Shown piece after piece: positions 48,391 through 57,932 of a DNA stretch of 64,000 nucleotides. The translations under genes and the position numbers were made by a program. This stretch comes from Sphingomonas oligophenolica (GTDB lineage: Bacteria > Pseudomonadota > Alphaproteobacteria > Sphingomonadales > Sphingomonadaceae). The stretch spans positions 1 to 64,000 of the forward strand of contig NZ_RCZK01000009.1 in NCBI RefSeq assembly GCF_006438955.1, written 5' to 3'. The notes under the pieces were generated by a model that was not told the origin of the DNA, ran no database searches, and saw only the letters and a program-made list of their open reading frames with translations. Each line of letters starts with the position of its first letter. Position 1 is the stretch's first letter.

Positions 48391-48425
48391 CGGCGAGGCT
48401 CCCCTAGGGGCCTCGCCGTTTCTCT
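48391..48425 (+). terminator. Rho-independent terminator after cold-shock gene
   Basis: CGGCGAGG/CCTCGCCG stem, inner CCCCTAGGGG, followed by TTTCTCTGTTT. Confidence 0.85.
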
Positions 48426-48443
48426 GTTTGAAGGACGAACGAC

Positions 48444-48665
48444 ATGTCGAGAGCGCTCAACATCAAGGCGAGCCAGGCCGACATCGTCGCGACCTGTGCC
48501 AAACGGAACATCGGCATCAGCGCGATCGAAGCGCTGGCCTCGGGCGGCACCCGCGTCGTCATGAATAACGCCGAAGACACCGCGACGATCGCCAAGAGCT
48601 ATGGCTCGAAGGTCATCGCCGGTGAGGTGACGCGCGTCGCGACGCGACTCAACCGCGCCTGGTAA
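48444..48665 (+). CDS. small conserved-looking hypothetical protein
   Basis: 73 residues with no signal or membrane helix: a basic start (M-S-R-A-L-N-I-K-A), an alpha/beta pattern and a basic end (R-V-A-T-R-L-N-R-A-W). A good Shine-Dalgarno (AAGGACG) precedes it. No family recognised. It follows the cold-shock terminator and abuts the phhA stop convergently. Confidence 0.65.
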   Translation: MSRALNIKASQADIVATCAKRNIGISAIEALASGGTRVVMNNAEDTATIAKSYGSKVIAGEVTRVATRLNRAW

Positions 48666-49532
48666 TCAGGCGCGCTTGCCGAGCGCGTAGGCCTGTGTGC
48701 CGCGCGTCATGACGTCATCCCCATCGACGATCGCCGCGACCGGAATGTCGGGTTGCGCCTTGAGCTGTTCGTAGAGCGGCGCGAAATCGGTTTCCACCGT
48801 CAGGCGCAGCAGCTCGTCGAAGCTCGGGATGACGAAATAATTCTGCTGGAAATCGTCGATCCGATAGTCGGTCCGCATGACGCGCGCCAGGTCGAACCCG
48901 ATCCGGTTGGGACTGGGGTCGTCGAGCGCAAAGCGGCTTTCGGCGTAGCTCGATACGATTCCCGACCCATAGATCCGCAAGCCTTCAGGCTCCTGGATCA
49001 GACCGAACTCGACCGTGTACCAATAGAGCCGCCCGAGATAGTTCAGCGCGTCATGCTGCATCGCGCGCTGGCCGCCGCGGCCATAGGCTTCCAGATAATC
49101 GGCGAACACCGGATCGGCGAGCATCGGGACGTGACCGAACACGTCGTGGAACACGTCGGGTTCCTGCAAATAATCGAGCTGGTCGGGGCGGCGGATGAAA
49201 TTGCCCGCGACGAACCGCCGGTTGGCCATGTGATCGAAGAACACCTCGTCGGGAACCAGCCCCGGCACCGCGACGACCTGCCACCCGGTCAGTTTCATCA
49301 GTCGATCGCTCAGTTCCGCGAAATCGGGAATGCCGGGTTTCGACAGCTTGAGCACATCGAGCCCGCGCAGATACGCTTCGGACGCGCGCCCCGGCAGCAG
49401 CTTCGCCTGGCGCGCGAACAGCGTATCCCAGGTCGCGTGCTCTTCGGGCTTGTAATGCGCCCAATCCTGCGGAACCGTCCAGTCGGCGGTGGCCCCGGTC
49501 GGCGGGGTATCGAGCGCGTGCGTGGTATCCAT
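48666..49532 (-). CDS. phhA: phenylalanine-4-hydroxylase
   Basis: 288 residues, the bacterial single-domain size. Iron ligands are in F-H-D-V-F-G-H-V-P (two His) and W-Y-T-V-E-F-G-L (Glu); P-D-x-F-H-D is the family signature. It converts Phe to Tyr with tetrahydropterin and oxygen. No pterin recycling gene (phhB) is adjacent. Confidence 0.95.
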   Translation of the reverse strand: MDTTHALDTPPTGATADWTVPQDWAHYKPEEHATWDTLFARQAKLLPGRASEAYLRGLDVLKLSKPGIPDFAELSDRLMKLTGWQVVAVPGLVPDEVFFDHMANRRFVAGNFIRRPDQLDYLQEPDVFHDVFGHVPMLADPVFADYLEAYGRGGQRAMQHDALNYLGRLYWYTVEFGLIQEPEGLRIYGSGIVSSYAESRFALDDPSPNRIGFDLARVMRTDYRIDDFQQNYFVIPSFDELLRLTVETDFAPLYEQLKAQPDIPVAAIVDGDDVMTRGTQAYALGKRA

Positions 49533-49580
49533 AATCGCACTGTCCTAGCATGACTTGCCGATGACCGAAAACGCCTGCCC

Positions 49581-50240
49581 ATGCTGATCCGCTTCCTCCG
49601 CTGGTTCATTGCGGGAATCGTGCTGGTGCTGGTCGGCTATGGCGCGGCGGGGATGGTCGGCGGCGCGATCCCCATCAACCGCGACTGGCGCGCGCCGACC
49701 CGCGGCATCGCCATCTATGTCGAGAGCAACGGCGTCCACACCGCGCTGATCCTGCCCAAGGTCGCGGGCGGCGTCGACTGGCGCGGGCTCGTCGACCCGC
49801 GCGACCTGCGCGATCCGCGCTATGCGGGGTATGACCATGTCGCAATCGGCTGGGGCGAACGGCGCTTCTTCCTCGACACGCCGACCTGGTGGGATGTCCG
49901 CCCGGCGACGATCCTGGCCGCGTCGATCGGGAGCGACGCGACGCTGATCCATGTCGAGCACATCCCTGCGCCCGCCGCGACCGACCCGGACGCGCGGCGG
50001 ATCATCCTCACGCCCGCGCAATATGCGCGACTCGCCGCCTTCATCCGCGCCAGCGTCGCACCGGGCGGGCGGCGCTATCGCGGCTATTTCGATAACGACG
50101 CCTTCTACGAGGCGCGCGGGCATTACGACGCGGTCAGGACATGCAACGACTGGACCGGCGACGCGCTGCGCCACGCCGGGGTCAGGATCGGCGGCTGGAC
50201 CCCGTTCGCGGTGACGGTGATGGGGTGGTTTCCGGGGTAG
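49581..50240 (+). CDS. TIGR02117/DUF2459 family protein
   Basis: 219 residues. One N-terminal membrane helix, then I-Y-V-E-S-N-G-V-H-T-A-L-I-L-P, Y-D-H-V-A-I-G-W-G-E-R-R-F-F-L-D-T-P-T-W and T-C-N-D-W-T-G-D-A-L-R, diagnostic of the TIGR02117 family. The Cys/His/Asn set suggests an NlpC-like thiol fold, but no function is established. Likely anchored facing the periplasm. Confidence 0.82.
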   Translation: MLIRFLRWFIAGIVLVLVGYGAAGMVGGAIPINRDWRAPTRGIAIYVESNGVHTALILPKVAGGVDWRGLVDPRDLRDPRYAGYDHVAIGWGERRFFLDTPTWWDVRPATILAASIGSDATLIHVEHIPAPAATDPDARRIILTPAQYARLAAFIRASVAPGGRRYRGYFDNDAFYEARGHYDAVRTCNDWTGDALRHAGVRIGGWTPFAVTVMGWFPG

Positions 50241-50294
50241 GCGGCGGTGCGGGGCGGGGTCGGCGGTCGCGCGTGAGACCCGATCAACATCGAA

Positions 50295-50360
50295 CCGTTC
50301 GCCCTGAGCTTGTCGAAGGGCCTGAGTCTCACCGTGCTTCGACAGGCTCAGCACGAACGG
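50295..50360. repeat. REP doublet, same family as 25194-25266
   Basis: Arms CCGTTCGCCCTGAGCTTGTC... (50295-50318) and its inverted copy (50337-50360) with three mismatches; 18-base loop. It lies between convergent genes. Confidence 0.85.
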
Positions 50361-50380
50361 AAGCCTTATAACTCTCGGCG

Positions 50381-50665
50381 CTACCCGCCATACCCCGCAC
50401 GATACCCCTGATACTGGCAGGCCTCGCGATCGTTCGGATCCTGGCGGCAACGCTTGGCGGCCTCGCGGCGCGCCTTGCCTTCCTTGGCCTCCTGCTTGCG
50501 CATCTTGCGCCCATAGTTGCGGTCGGATTCCTCCTGGCTCGTCGTCGTCCAGTCGATCGCCTTGCCCGCGACCTGGAACGGTGCCTTGACGATGCTCGCA
50601 GCGGTGCTGACGCAGCCTCCGGTCGCGAGCGGCAGCAACAGGATCGGTAACCAACGGCGCATCAT
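50381..50665 (-). CDS. small lipoprotein
   Basis: 94 residues. Signal peptide with lipobox L-A-T-G-G-C (Cys 18). The rest is charged and Lys/Arg/Glu-rich (R-K-M-R-K-Q-E-A-K-E-G-K-A-R-R-E-A-A) with a Cys pair near the end. No family recognised. Its start overlaps the GDPD stop, so the two are coupled. Confidence 0.75.
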   Translation of the reverse strand: MMRRWLPILLLPLATGGCVSTAASIVKAPFQVAGKAIDWTTTSQEESDRNYGRKMRKQEAKEGKARREAAKRCRQDPNDREACQYQGYRAGYGG

Positions 50666-51732
50666 GTCATCCCTCCGGCGGCATCACGCGCCGCCGCACC
50701 AACTAGCGGAAAATCGGTGAAGAATCCATCCACGCCCTGGGTGATCGCCGACTCGATCTCGCCACGCAGGTCGCCGTGCGCGCGCGGATCGTCGCCGCGG
50801 CGGAAGCGTCCGGGCAGGAAATAGCCCTCCGCGCGATAGGTCCAGGGATGGACCCGCAACCCAGCCGCATGCGCATCGGCGACGAGCGTGGTCGGCACCT
50901 CGCCCTGCCACAACTGCGCCTTGTCCGGCCCGATCCCGTACGCATAGGTCGCGATCTGGGTCAGCCCCGCGGGCGTCAGCATCGCGGCATAGCTCGGCGC
51001 GGCGCCATCGGCGGGGCCACCCTCCCCCGCAGTCAACTGGATGAGGCGGATCTTGGTCATGCCGTGCAACCGCTTGAGGTTCTCGACCTCGAACGACTGG
51101 ATGAACACCGGCGCATCGGGACGGTCCCAGCCCGCCGCGCGCAATTGCTCGACCAGCAACGCGTCGGTCGGGTGGCCGATATGCGCGAAATAGGTTGGGT
51201 GTTTGGTCTCGGGATAGACGCCGACCTCGTGTTTCTTGGCCAGCGCGATGATCTCCGCGAGCGTCGGTATTTCATAACGCCCGTCATACGCCGCATTGTC
51301 GGGGCGCAATTGGGGCAGCCGCTCCCTGGCGCGCAGCGTTTTCAGTTCAGCGAGCGTGAAATCCTCGGTGAACCAGCCGGACAGTTGTTTGCCGTCGATC
51401 GTCCTGGTCGTCCGGCGCACCGCGAATTCCGGGTGGTCGGCGACATCGGTGGTGTCGGAAATCTCGTTCTCGTGGCGCGCGACCAGGATGTCGTCGCGGG
51501 TCGGGACCAGATCCGGCTCGATAAAATCGGCACCCTGTCCGATCGCGAGTTCATACGCCGCCAGCGTGTGTTCGGGGCGCAAGCCGCTGGCGCCGCGGTG
51601 CGCGATCACGATCGGGGGGGTCGGGGACTGCATCGTGACACCCTGCCCCGCGCTGCCCGTGGATGCAAAAACCGCCAAACCCGCTATTCGGAGCCAAGCG
51701 TCGGAAACCATCGTGGCGACACGCGTTACCAT
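50662..51732 (-). CDS. glpQ: glycerophosphodiester phosphodiesterase, exported
   Basis: 356 residues from M-V-T-R-V-A-T; the ATG seven codons later or one further upstream are also possible. Signal peptide ends about A-S-T-G-S-A-G. H-R-G-A-S-G-L-R-P-E-H-T, F-I-E-P-D-L-V and H-E-N-E-I-S-D-T-T are the GDPD metal and catalytic motifs of the GlpQ type. It releases alcohols from glycerophosphodiesters in the periplasm. Paired with a lipoprotein; divergent from the oxidoreductase operon. Confidence 0.9.
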   Translation of the reverse strand: MVTRVATMVSDAWLRIAGLAVFASTGSAGQGVTMQSPTPPIVIAHRGASGLRPEHTLAAYELAIGQGADFIEPDLVPTRDDILVARHENEISDTTDVADHPEFAVRRTTRTIDGKQLSGWFTEDFTLAELKTLRARERLPQLRPDNAAYDGRYEIPTLAEIIALAKKHEVGVYPETKHPTYFAHIGHPTDALLVEQLRAAGWDRPDAPVFIQSFEVENLKRLHGMTKIRLIQLTAGEGGPADGAAPSYAAMLTPAGLTQIATYAYGIGPDKAQLWQGEVPTTLVADAHAAGLRVHPWTYRAEGYFLPGRFRRGDDPRAHGDLRGEIESAITQGVDGFFTDFPLVGAAARDAAGGMT

Positions 51733-51757
51733 CCTACCGAGACGAGGGGCGAGAAGC

Positions 51758-52285
51758 ATGAAATTCACCATCAACGGCCGATCCTATGAGGCGGAGGCGG
51801 ACATCCGCACCTCCGTGCTCGATCTGCTGCGCGAGCATGTCGGGCTGACGGGGAGCAAGAAGGGTTGCGACCACGGCCAGTGCGGCGCGTGCACCGTCCT
51901 GATCAACGGGCGTCGCGTCAACAGCTGCCTGACGCTGGCGGTGATGCACCAGGATGACGAGATCACGACGATCGAGGGGCTCGGCACCCCCGACGATCTC
52001 CACCCCTTGCAGGCGGCGTTCGTCGCGCACGACGGCTATCAATGCGGCTATTGCACCCCCGGCCAGATCTGTTCGGCGGTCGGCATGCTCGACGAGGCGA
52101 AGAAGGGCTGGCCGAGCCATGTGTCAGCCGATCTGGAACATAGCGACCTGTCGGACGCCGAGATTTCCGAACGGATGAGCGGCAACATCTGCCGCTGCGC
52201 CGCCTATCCCAACATCGTCGATGCGATTCGTGAAGTTGCCGGGCGAGCGCCCGCTGGTCGCGACGTTGCGGGAGCGGACGCATGA
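51758..52285 (+). CDS. molybdenum aldehyde oxidoreductase, 2Fe-2S subunit (PaoA-like)
   Basis: 175 residues. Plant-type cluster C-D-x-G-x-C-G-A-C...C, then C-G-Y-C-T-P-G-Q...C-R-C for the second cluster. The longer upstream frame is antisense to GDPD and is rejected. Unlike E. coli PaoA it has no Tat signal, so the enzyme is probably cytosolic. First of the operon and coupled to the FAD subunit by ATGA. Confidence 0.93.
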   Translation: MKFTINGRSYEAEADIRTSVLDLLREHVGLTGSKKGCDHGQCGACTVLINGRRVNSCLTLAVMHQDDEITTIEGLGTPDDLHPLQAAFVAHDGYQCGYCTPGQICSAVGMLDEAKKGWPSHVSADLEHSDLSDAEISERMSGNICRCAAYPNIVDAIREVAGRAPAGRDVAGADA

Positions 52286-53262
52286 AAACCTTCACCTACG
52301 AAAAAGCAACGAGCGCCGAAGCCGCGGTAGCGGATACCGCGGCGACAACGCGGTTCATCGCGGGCGGCACCAACCTGCTCGACCTGATGAAGCTCCAGGT
52401 CGAAACCCCCGAAAAGCTCGTCGACATCAGCCGCCTGCCGCTCGCCGAGATCGAGGACATGGACGACGGCGGGCTGCGGATCGGCGCACTCGTCCCCAAC
52501 AGCGATCTGGCCGCCGATTCCCGCGTCATCGAACGCTACGAAGTTCTCAGCCGTGCGCTGCTCGCGGGCGCATCCGGGCAGCTGCGCAACAAGGCGACGA
52601 CCGGGGGCAACCTCCTCCAGCGGACGCGCTGCTATTATTTCTACGACACCTCGACGCCGTGCAACAAGCGCGAGCGCGGGACCGGCTGTTCGGCGATCGG
52701 CGGGTTCAACCGGATTCTCGCGGTGCTCGGCACCAGCGACCAGTGTATCGCGACGCACCCCAGCGATATGGCGGTCGCGATGCGCGCGCTCGACGCGACG
52801 ATCGTCACGCTGAAGCACGACGGCGACAAGCGCCGCCTGTCGATCCACGATTTCTACCGACTGCCGGGCGACACCCCCGATATCGAAACCGTGCTCGAAC
52901 CGGGCGAGCTCATCACCCATGTCGAGCTTCCCGCCCCGCCACAGGGGGCCAGGCAACTCTACAGCAAGGTCCGCGACCGCGCCTCCTATGCATTCGCGCT
53001 GGTGTCGGTGGCCGGCGTCGTCGCCGTCGAGGATGGCAAGATTGCAAGTGCGGCGCTGGCTTTTGGCGGGCTCGGGCCGATGCCGTGGCGCGACGCTGCG
53101 GTCGAGGCTGCGCTCGTCGGCAAAGTGCCCTCGGATGACGGGTTCGCGGCGGCGGCGGATGCGCTGTTGAAGGGCGCACAGGGTTTCGGCTCGAACGATT
53201 TCAAGATCCCGCTCGCGCGCCGCACGCTGATCGCGTGCCTGCGCGACCTAACCGGAGAATAA
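52282..53262 (+). CDS. molybdenum aldehyde oxidoreductase, FAD subunit (PaoB-like)
   Basis: 326 residues. FAD-binding [12 protein letters not shown] and T-T-G-G-N-L-L-Q. An insert with Cys in R-C-Y-Y-F, T-P-C-N-K-R and G-T-G-C-S matches the extra 4Fe-4S cluster of the PaoB type and distinguishes it from xanthine dehydrogenase. It passes electrons from the Fe-S clusters to the acceptor. Confidence 0.92.
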   Translation: MKTFTYEKATSAEAAVADTAATTRFIAGGTNLLDLMKLQVETPEKLVDISRLPLAEIEDMDDGGLRIGALVPNSDLAADSRVIERYEVLSRALLAGASGQLRNKATTGGNLLQRTRCYYFYDTSTPCNKRERGTGCSAIGGFNRILAVLGTSDQCIATHPSDMAVAMRALDATIVTLKHDGDKRRLSIHDFYRLPGDTPDIETVLEPGELITHVELPAPPQGARQLYSKVRDRASYAFALVSVAGVVAVEDGKIASAALAFGGLGPMPWRDAAVEAALVGKVPSDDGFAAAADALLKGAQGFGSNDFKIPLARRTLIACLRDLTGE

Positions 53263-53265
53263 GCG

Positions 53266-55503
53266 ATGCTGGGACTCGACAAAGGCGACCATGTGACGCT
53301 GACGATGGACGAGGCCCATCCCGTCAGCCTGCTCGATACGGGCGTTCAGGGCGTGATCGGCAAGCCGCTGTCGCGAGTCGATGGCCCGGACAAGGTGTCG
53401 GGTGCGGCGACCTACGCGGCGGAATATGCGCTCGACGACCTGGCCTATGGCGTGCTGGTCGGCGCGGCGATCGGGAAGGGCCGGGTCGTCTCGATCGACG
53501 CTGCCGCCGCCAAGGCGATGCCGGGAGTGATCGATGTCGTGACCGATTTCGACACCTTCATCCGGGTGTCGCAGCAGGGCGGTGAGACCGAGGCACCGAC
53601 GCAGGGCGTCCGGGACATCGAATATTTCGGCGAGATTATCGCGATCGTCGTCGCCGAGACGTTCGAGGCGGCACGCGATGCCGCCGAGCGGTTGCCGGTC
53701 GAGTATGAACGCGGCGACGGTGTCTTCGCGTTCTCGATGGACGACGCGCGCGATGGCGATCTGCCGACAAACATTGTCCCCGCGCGCACCGAGCAGGGCG
53801 ATATCGATCAGGCGATGCGCGATGCGGCGGTAAGCGTCGATGTGACCTATACGACGCCGAGCCAGAATTCGGCGGCGATGGAACCGCATGCCTCGATCGC
53901 GACGTGGGAGGGCGATTCGCTGACGCTGTACGGCGCGTACCAGATGCCGACCTCCGACGCGCAGCAGCTCGCCGAATCGCTCGGTATCGCGGCAGACAAG
54001 GTGCGGATCATCGCGCACTTCATCGGCGGCGGGTTTGGATCGAAGCTCGGCATCGCGCCCGAGAGCGTCGCGGCGGCGGTGGCGGCGAAGCGGCTCGGGC
54101 GCCCCGTCAAGGCGGTGATGATGCGCCAGCAGGTGTTCGACGCGACGGTGCGCCGGTCGAACACGTCGCAGCGGATGCGGCTCGCCGCGAGGGCGGACGG
54201 CACGCTGATCGGGATCGGCCACGAGACAACCGCGTCCAACCTGTCGACCGAGGATTTCTTCGAGCCGGCGGGCATCTCGACGCATTTCCTCTATGCGGGC
54301 GACAACCGGCTCGTGAGCCACGATCTGGTTCGGCTGAACTGGCTGCTGTCGGGATCGATGCGCGCGCCGGGCGAGGCGGTGGGGCTGCTCGGCCTCGAAT
54401 GCGCGGTCGACGAACTCGCGATGGCGCTCGACATCGATCCGATCGAGCTGCGCCGGATCAACGAGCCCGCGCGCGACCCCGAAAAGGACGTGGATTTCTC
54501 GTCGCGCGCGCTGATGCCCGCGCTCGACACGGGCGCGAAACGATTCGGCTGGGAACAGCGCCCGGTGCGCCCCGGCACGCGGCGGGAGGGCGAGTGGCTG
54601 ATCGGCATGGGAGTGGCCGCGGCGGCGCGCGCCAACATGCTGATGGAGACCTCCGCCAAGGTCGCGATCCACCCCGACGGCAGCGTCACCGTCTCCTCGG
54701 CGATGACCGATATCGGCACCGGCAGCTATACGATCCTGACCCAGGTAGCCGCGGAGATGCTGGGGGTGCCGATGGACCGGATCACGATGGAACTGGGCGA
54801 CACCAACGACGTCCCCGCCGCCGGATCGGGCGGATCCTGGGGGGCGTGCTCGTCGGGATCGGCAATCTATCTCGCGTGCGAGGCGCTCCGCGGCAAACTC
54901 GCGCGCGCGATGGACGTCGCCGAGGCGGCGCTGACGCTCAAGGACGGCAGGGCGATCGGCGACAACCGCTCGACCCCGATCGGCGACCTGGTCGGCGACG
55001 GGATCGAAGCGATCGGCACGATCAAACCGGGCGAGCAGGAAGAGCTGTTCACCCAGGCATCGTACGGAGCGCATTTCGCGGAGGTCGCGGTCAACCGGGT
55101 GACGGGCGAAACCCGCGTCCGGCGGATGCTCGGCGTGTTCGCCGCCGGGCGCATCCTCAACGAAAAGACCGCGCGCTCGCAATGCCTGGGTGGGATGACC
55201 TTCGGGATCGGCGCGGCGCTGACCGAGGATCTGATCCACGACACCCGGACGGGCAAGCTGGTGAATCGCGATCTCGCCGAATATCATGTGCCGGTCAACG
55301 CCGACGTGCCACAGCTCGAGGTCGTGTTCCTCCCCGAACGCGACATCCACGCCAATCCGATCCACGCCAAGGGGATCGGCGAACTCGGCATCTGCGGCGC
55401 GGGCGCGGCGATCGCCAACGCGATCTACAATGCCACCGCGATCCGGGTGCGCGGTTTCCCGATCACGCTCGACAAGCTGATCGCGGCGCTGCCCGCGGTG
55501 TGA
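53266..55503 (+). CDS. molybdenum aldehyde oxidoreductase, molybdopterin subunit (PaoC-like), first copy
   Basis: 745 residues. G-K-P-L-S-R-V-D-G-P-D-K-V-S-G-A-A-T-Y start, G-G-G-F-G-S-K pterin loop, R-A-P-G-E-A, and the base Glu in G-I-G-E-L-G-I-C-G-A-G near the end. It oxidises aldehydes at a molybdenum-cytosine dinucleotide cofactor; the substrate range is unknown. 3 bp after the FAD subunit. Confidence 0.92.
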   Translation: MLGLDKGDHVTLTMDEAHPVSLLDTGVQGVIGKPLSRVDGPDKVSGAATYAAEYALDDLAYGVLVGAAIGKGRVVSIDAAAAKAMPGVIDVVTDFDTFIRVSQQGGETEAPTQGVRDIEYFGEIIAIVVAETFEAARDAAERLPVEYERGDGVFAFSMDDARDGDLPTNIVPARTEQGDIDQAMRDAAVSVDVTYTTPSQNSAAMEPHASIATWEGDSLTLYGAYQMPTSDAQQLAESLGIAADKVRIIAHFIGGGFGSKLGIAPESVAAAVAAKRLGRPVKAVMMRQQVFDATVRRSNTSQRMRLAARADGTLIGIGHETTASNLSTEDFFEPAGISTHFLYAGDNRLVSHDLVRLNWLLSGSMRAPGEAVGLLGLECAVDELAMALDIDPIELRRINEPARDPEKDVDFSSRALMPALDTGAKRFGWEQRPVRPGTRREGEWLIGMGVAAAARANMLMETSAKVAIHPDGSVTVSSAMTDIGTGSYTILTQVAAEMLGVPMDRITMELGDTNDVPAAGSGGSWGACSSGSAIYLACEALRGKLARAMDVAEAALTLKDGRAIGDNRSTPIGDLVGDGIEAIGTIKPGEQEELFTQASYGAHFAEVAVNRVTGETRVRRMLGVFAAGRILNEKTARSQCLGGMTFGIGAALTEDLIHDTRTGKLVNRDLAEYHVPVNADVPQLEVVFLPERDIHANPIHAKGIGELGICGAGAAIANAIYNATAIRVRGFPITLDKLIAALPAV

Positions 55504-55579
55504 CCTGCCCGACGAGCCTCGACGCGGGCGCGCGCACGACCTAGGGCATGCCGATCGCTGGAGGGGCTCTGACCGACTG

Positions 55580-57778
55580 ATGACCGAACAGATGATGGAT
55601 GCACCGTATCGTCCCCACGGGCTGACGAACGGCGAACAGGGCGTGCTCGGCCAACCGCTGCCGCGGATCGAGGGCGCCGCGAAGGTCACCGGCCAGGCGA
55701 CCTATGCGTATGAAGGCACGCCTGCCGGCATCGCCTACGCCGGGATCGTCGGCGCCCCGCGCGGATCGGGCACGATCGAGCGGATCGACGCGAGCGCCGC
55801 CGAGGCGCTGCCCGGCGTCATCGCGGTCATTCATGGCGACCCGCGGATGCCCGCGGGCGAAGCCAACAGCCGTGCGATGCCGAGCTTCGCGAGCGACACC
55901 GTGTTCCATTATGGCCAGCCCGTCGCAATCGTCGTCGCCGAAAACCAGGCGGTCGCACGCGAAGCTGCGGCACTGGTCGTCGTCGAGATGACTCCGGGCC
56001 AGGACCGGTTCGACCCGCGCGCGGAGCCGATCGATACCGCGCCAAAAATCGGCTTCCTGCCACCGATCGCGAAGGGCGACCTCGACGCCGCGCTCGCCGA
56101 GGCGGCGGTGGTGTTCGACCAGACCTATACGACCCCGATCCACTTTCCCGCGGCGATGGAGCCGCATGCGTCGACCGCGTGGTGGGAAGACGACAAGCTG
56201 ATCGTCCGCTCGAGCAACCAGGTGATCGGCGCGGCACGCGGGACAATCGCGCAGGCGCTGGGGATCGACAAGGACAAGGTCCGCGTCCTCGCGCCCTATG
56301 TCGGCGGCGGGTTCGGCGGCAAGACCGGGGTGGGGCCGGAGGTGATCCTCGCCGCGATCGCGGCCGAAAAGATCGGTCGCCCGGTCAAGGTCGCGCTGCC
56401 GCGCCGCCAGACCGCGTATCTTGTCCATCACCGCTCCGACACCGTCCAGCATATCAAGATCGGCTGCGACGAAAATGGCATCATCTCGGCGTTCGCGCAT
56501 CTCAGCGTCGCGGCGCAGCACGACGATGGCGAATTTCTCGAACCGGTGCCGTTCGGCACGCTGCCGCTGTATCGCGGCGCGGTGCGCCACTTCAAGACCG
56601 ACCTCGTCCGGGTCGACCTGCCCGCGACCGGCGCGGTGCGCGCACCGGGAGAGGCGGTTGGCACCTTCGCGGTCGAATGCGCGATGGACGAACTCGCCGA
56701 ACAGCTCGGGCTCGACCCGATCGAGCTCCGCAAGCGCAACGAGCCCGACACCGATCCGCTCAGCGGCAAACCGTTCAGCACCCGGCGGATGATCGATTGC
56801 TATGACGACGGCGCGACGCGGTTCGGCTGGAACCCCCAGCCCCCCGCCTCGGTTCGCGAGGGCGAATGGCTGATCGGCACCGGCATGGCGGCGGCGCTGC
56901 GCGGCAACTTCACCGTCAACGCCGAAGCGATCGTGCGGCTGGAGGCGGATGGCCGCGCGATCGTCGAAACCGACATGACCGACATCGGCACCGGCACCTA
57001 CACGATCCTCGCGCAGACCGTGGCCGAGATGCTCGGGCTGCCGATCGCCGATGTCGAGGTGCGGATCGGCGACACCGATCTGCCACCCAGCGCGGGCTCG
57101 GGCGGGTCGTTCGGCGCGGGCTCGGCCTGTTCGGCGGCGGTGCTGGCGTGCGAAGATATCCTCACCGAACTCGCGCGACGGATCAACGCGAGCCCCGACG
57201 AACTGCGGCTGAAGGACGGCTGCGTCCGGGTCGCGGGGCGCGAAACCGCGCTTGCCGATCTGGTCCGCGGCGAGCCGATCGTTGCGCGCGCCAAGTCCGG
57301 CCCTGGCGCGGAAAGCAAGCGCACCAGCCAGGCGAGCCACGGCGCACAATTCTGCGAAGTCGCGGTCAACGCGGTGACCGGCGAGGTCCGGGTAAGGCGG
57401 ATGATCGGGGTGTACGACGTCGGGCGCGTGCTCAATCGCAAGACCGCCGCCAACCAACTGATCGGCGGGATGGTCTGGGGCATCGCCTATGCGCTGTCCG
57501 AAGACGGCATCGTCGACACCCGGACGGGCCATTTCGTGAACCCCGATTTCGGCGAATATCACGTTGCGGTGAACGCCGACGTCCCCCAGATCGAGGTGCA
57601 TTTCATCGAAGAGGTCGACACCTCGGCGAACCCCGCGGGCGCCAAGGGCGTCGGCGAACTCGGCATCTCGGGCGCGGGCGCCGCCGTCGCCAACGCGATC
57701 TACAACGCGACCGGCGTGCGCGTCCGCGATTTTCCGGTGACGCTCGACAAATTGCTGGCGGGGTTGCCGCCGGTGTAA
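55580..57778 (+). CDS. molybdopterin subunit (PaoC-like), second tandem copy
   Basis: 732 residues. The same architecture as the upstream gene: G-Q-P-L-P-R-I-E-G-A-A-K-V-T-G-Q-A-T-Y, G-G-G-F-G-G-K-T-G-V, R-A-P-G-E-A, and G-V-G-E-L-G-I-S-G-A-G. The two proteins are clearly paralogous but well diverged, and all visible catalytic motifs are kept. The operon has only one Fe-S and one FAD subunit, so the copies may share them with different substrate pockets. Confidence 0.9.
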   Translation: MTEQMMDAPYRPHGLTNGEQGVLGQPLPRIEGAAKVTGQATYAYEGTPAGIAYAGIVGAPRGSGTIERIDASAAEALPGVIAVIHGDPRMPAGEANSRAMPSFASDTVFHYGQPVAIVVAENQAVAREAAALVVVEMTPGQDRFDPRAEPIDTAPKIGFLPPIAKGDLDAALAEAAVVFDQTYTTPIHFPAAMEPHASTAWWEDDKLIVRSSNQVIGAARGTIAQALGIDKDKVRVLAPYVGGGFGGKTGVGPEVILAAIAAEKIGRPVKVALPRRQTAYLVHHRSDTVQHIKIGCDENGIISAFAHLSVAAQHDDGEFLEPVPFGTLPLYRGAVRHFKTDLVRVDLPATGAVRAPGEAVGTFAVECAMDELAEQLGLDPIELRKRNEPDTDPLSGKPFSTRRMIDCYDDGATRFGWNPQPPASVREGEWLIGTGMAAALRGNFTVNAEAIVRLEADGRAIVETDMTDIGTGTYTILAQTVAEMLGLPIADVEVRIGDTDLPPSAGSGGSFGAGSACSAAVLACEDILTELARRINASPDELRLKDGCVRVAGRETALADLVRGEPIVARAKSGPGAESKRTSQASHGAQFCEVAVNAVTGEVRVRRMIGVYDVGRVLNRKTAANQLIGGMVWGIAYALSEDGIVDTRTGHFVNPDFGEYHVAVNADVPQIEVHFIEEVDTSANPAGAKGVGELGISGAGAAVANAIYNATGVRVRDFPVTLDKLLAGLPPV

Positions 57779-57784
57779 TGCTTA

Positions 57785-57914
57785 CTCCTCCCCCGCCGGG
57801 GGAGGGGTATCGCGCCGCAAAGCGGCGTCGTGGAGGGGCAGCCCAGCAGCATATCGCCTGTGGCTGCCCCTCCACCCCGCTCTTCGAGCGCGGTCCCCCT
57901 CCCCGTACCGGGGA
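57785..57914. repeat. inverted-repeat cluster between oxidoreductase and xdhC-like gene
   Basis: Outer arms CTCCCCCGCCGGGGGAGGGG / CCCCTCCCCGTACCGGGGAG and inner arms GTGGAGGGGCAGCC (57829-57842) / GGCTGCCCCTCCAC (57862-57875) form a nested hairpin. It nearly fills the 154-bp gap, and GAGGA just beyond it serves as the next Shine-Dalgarno. Confidence 0.8.
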
Positions 57915-57932
57915 GGATTTGAGGAAGTGACC

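Noticed and set aside
53248..57601. Two very long minus-strand frames opposite the molybdenum subunits
   Set aside because: Both are Arg/His/Asp-rich antisense shadows. Their similarity to one another only reflects the paralogy of the real plus-strand genes.
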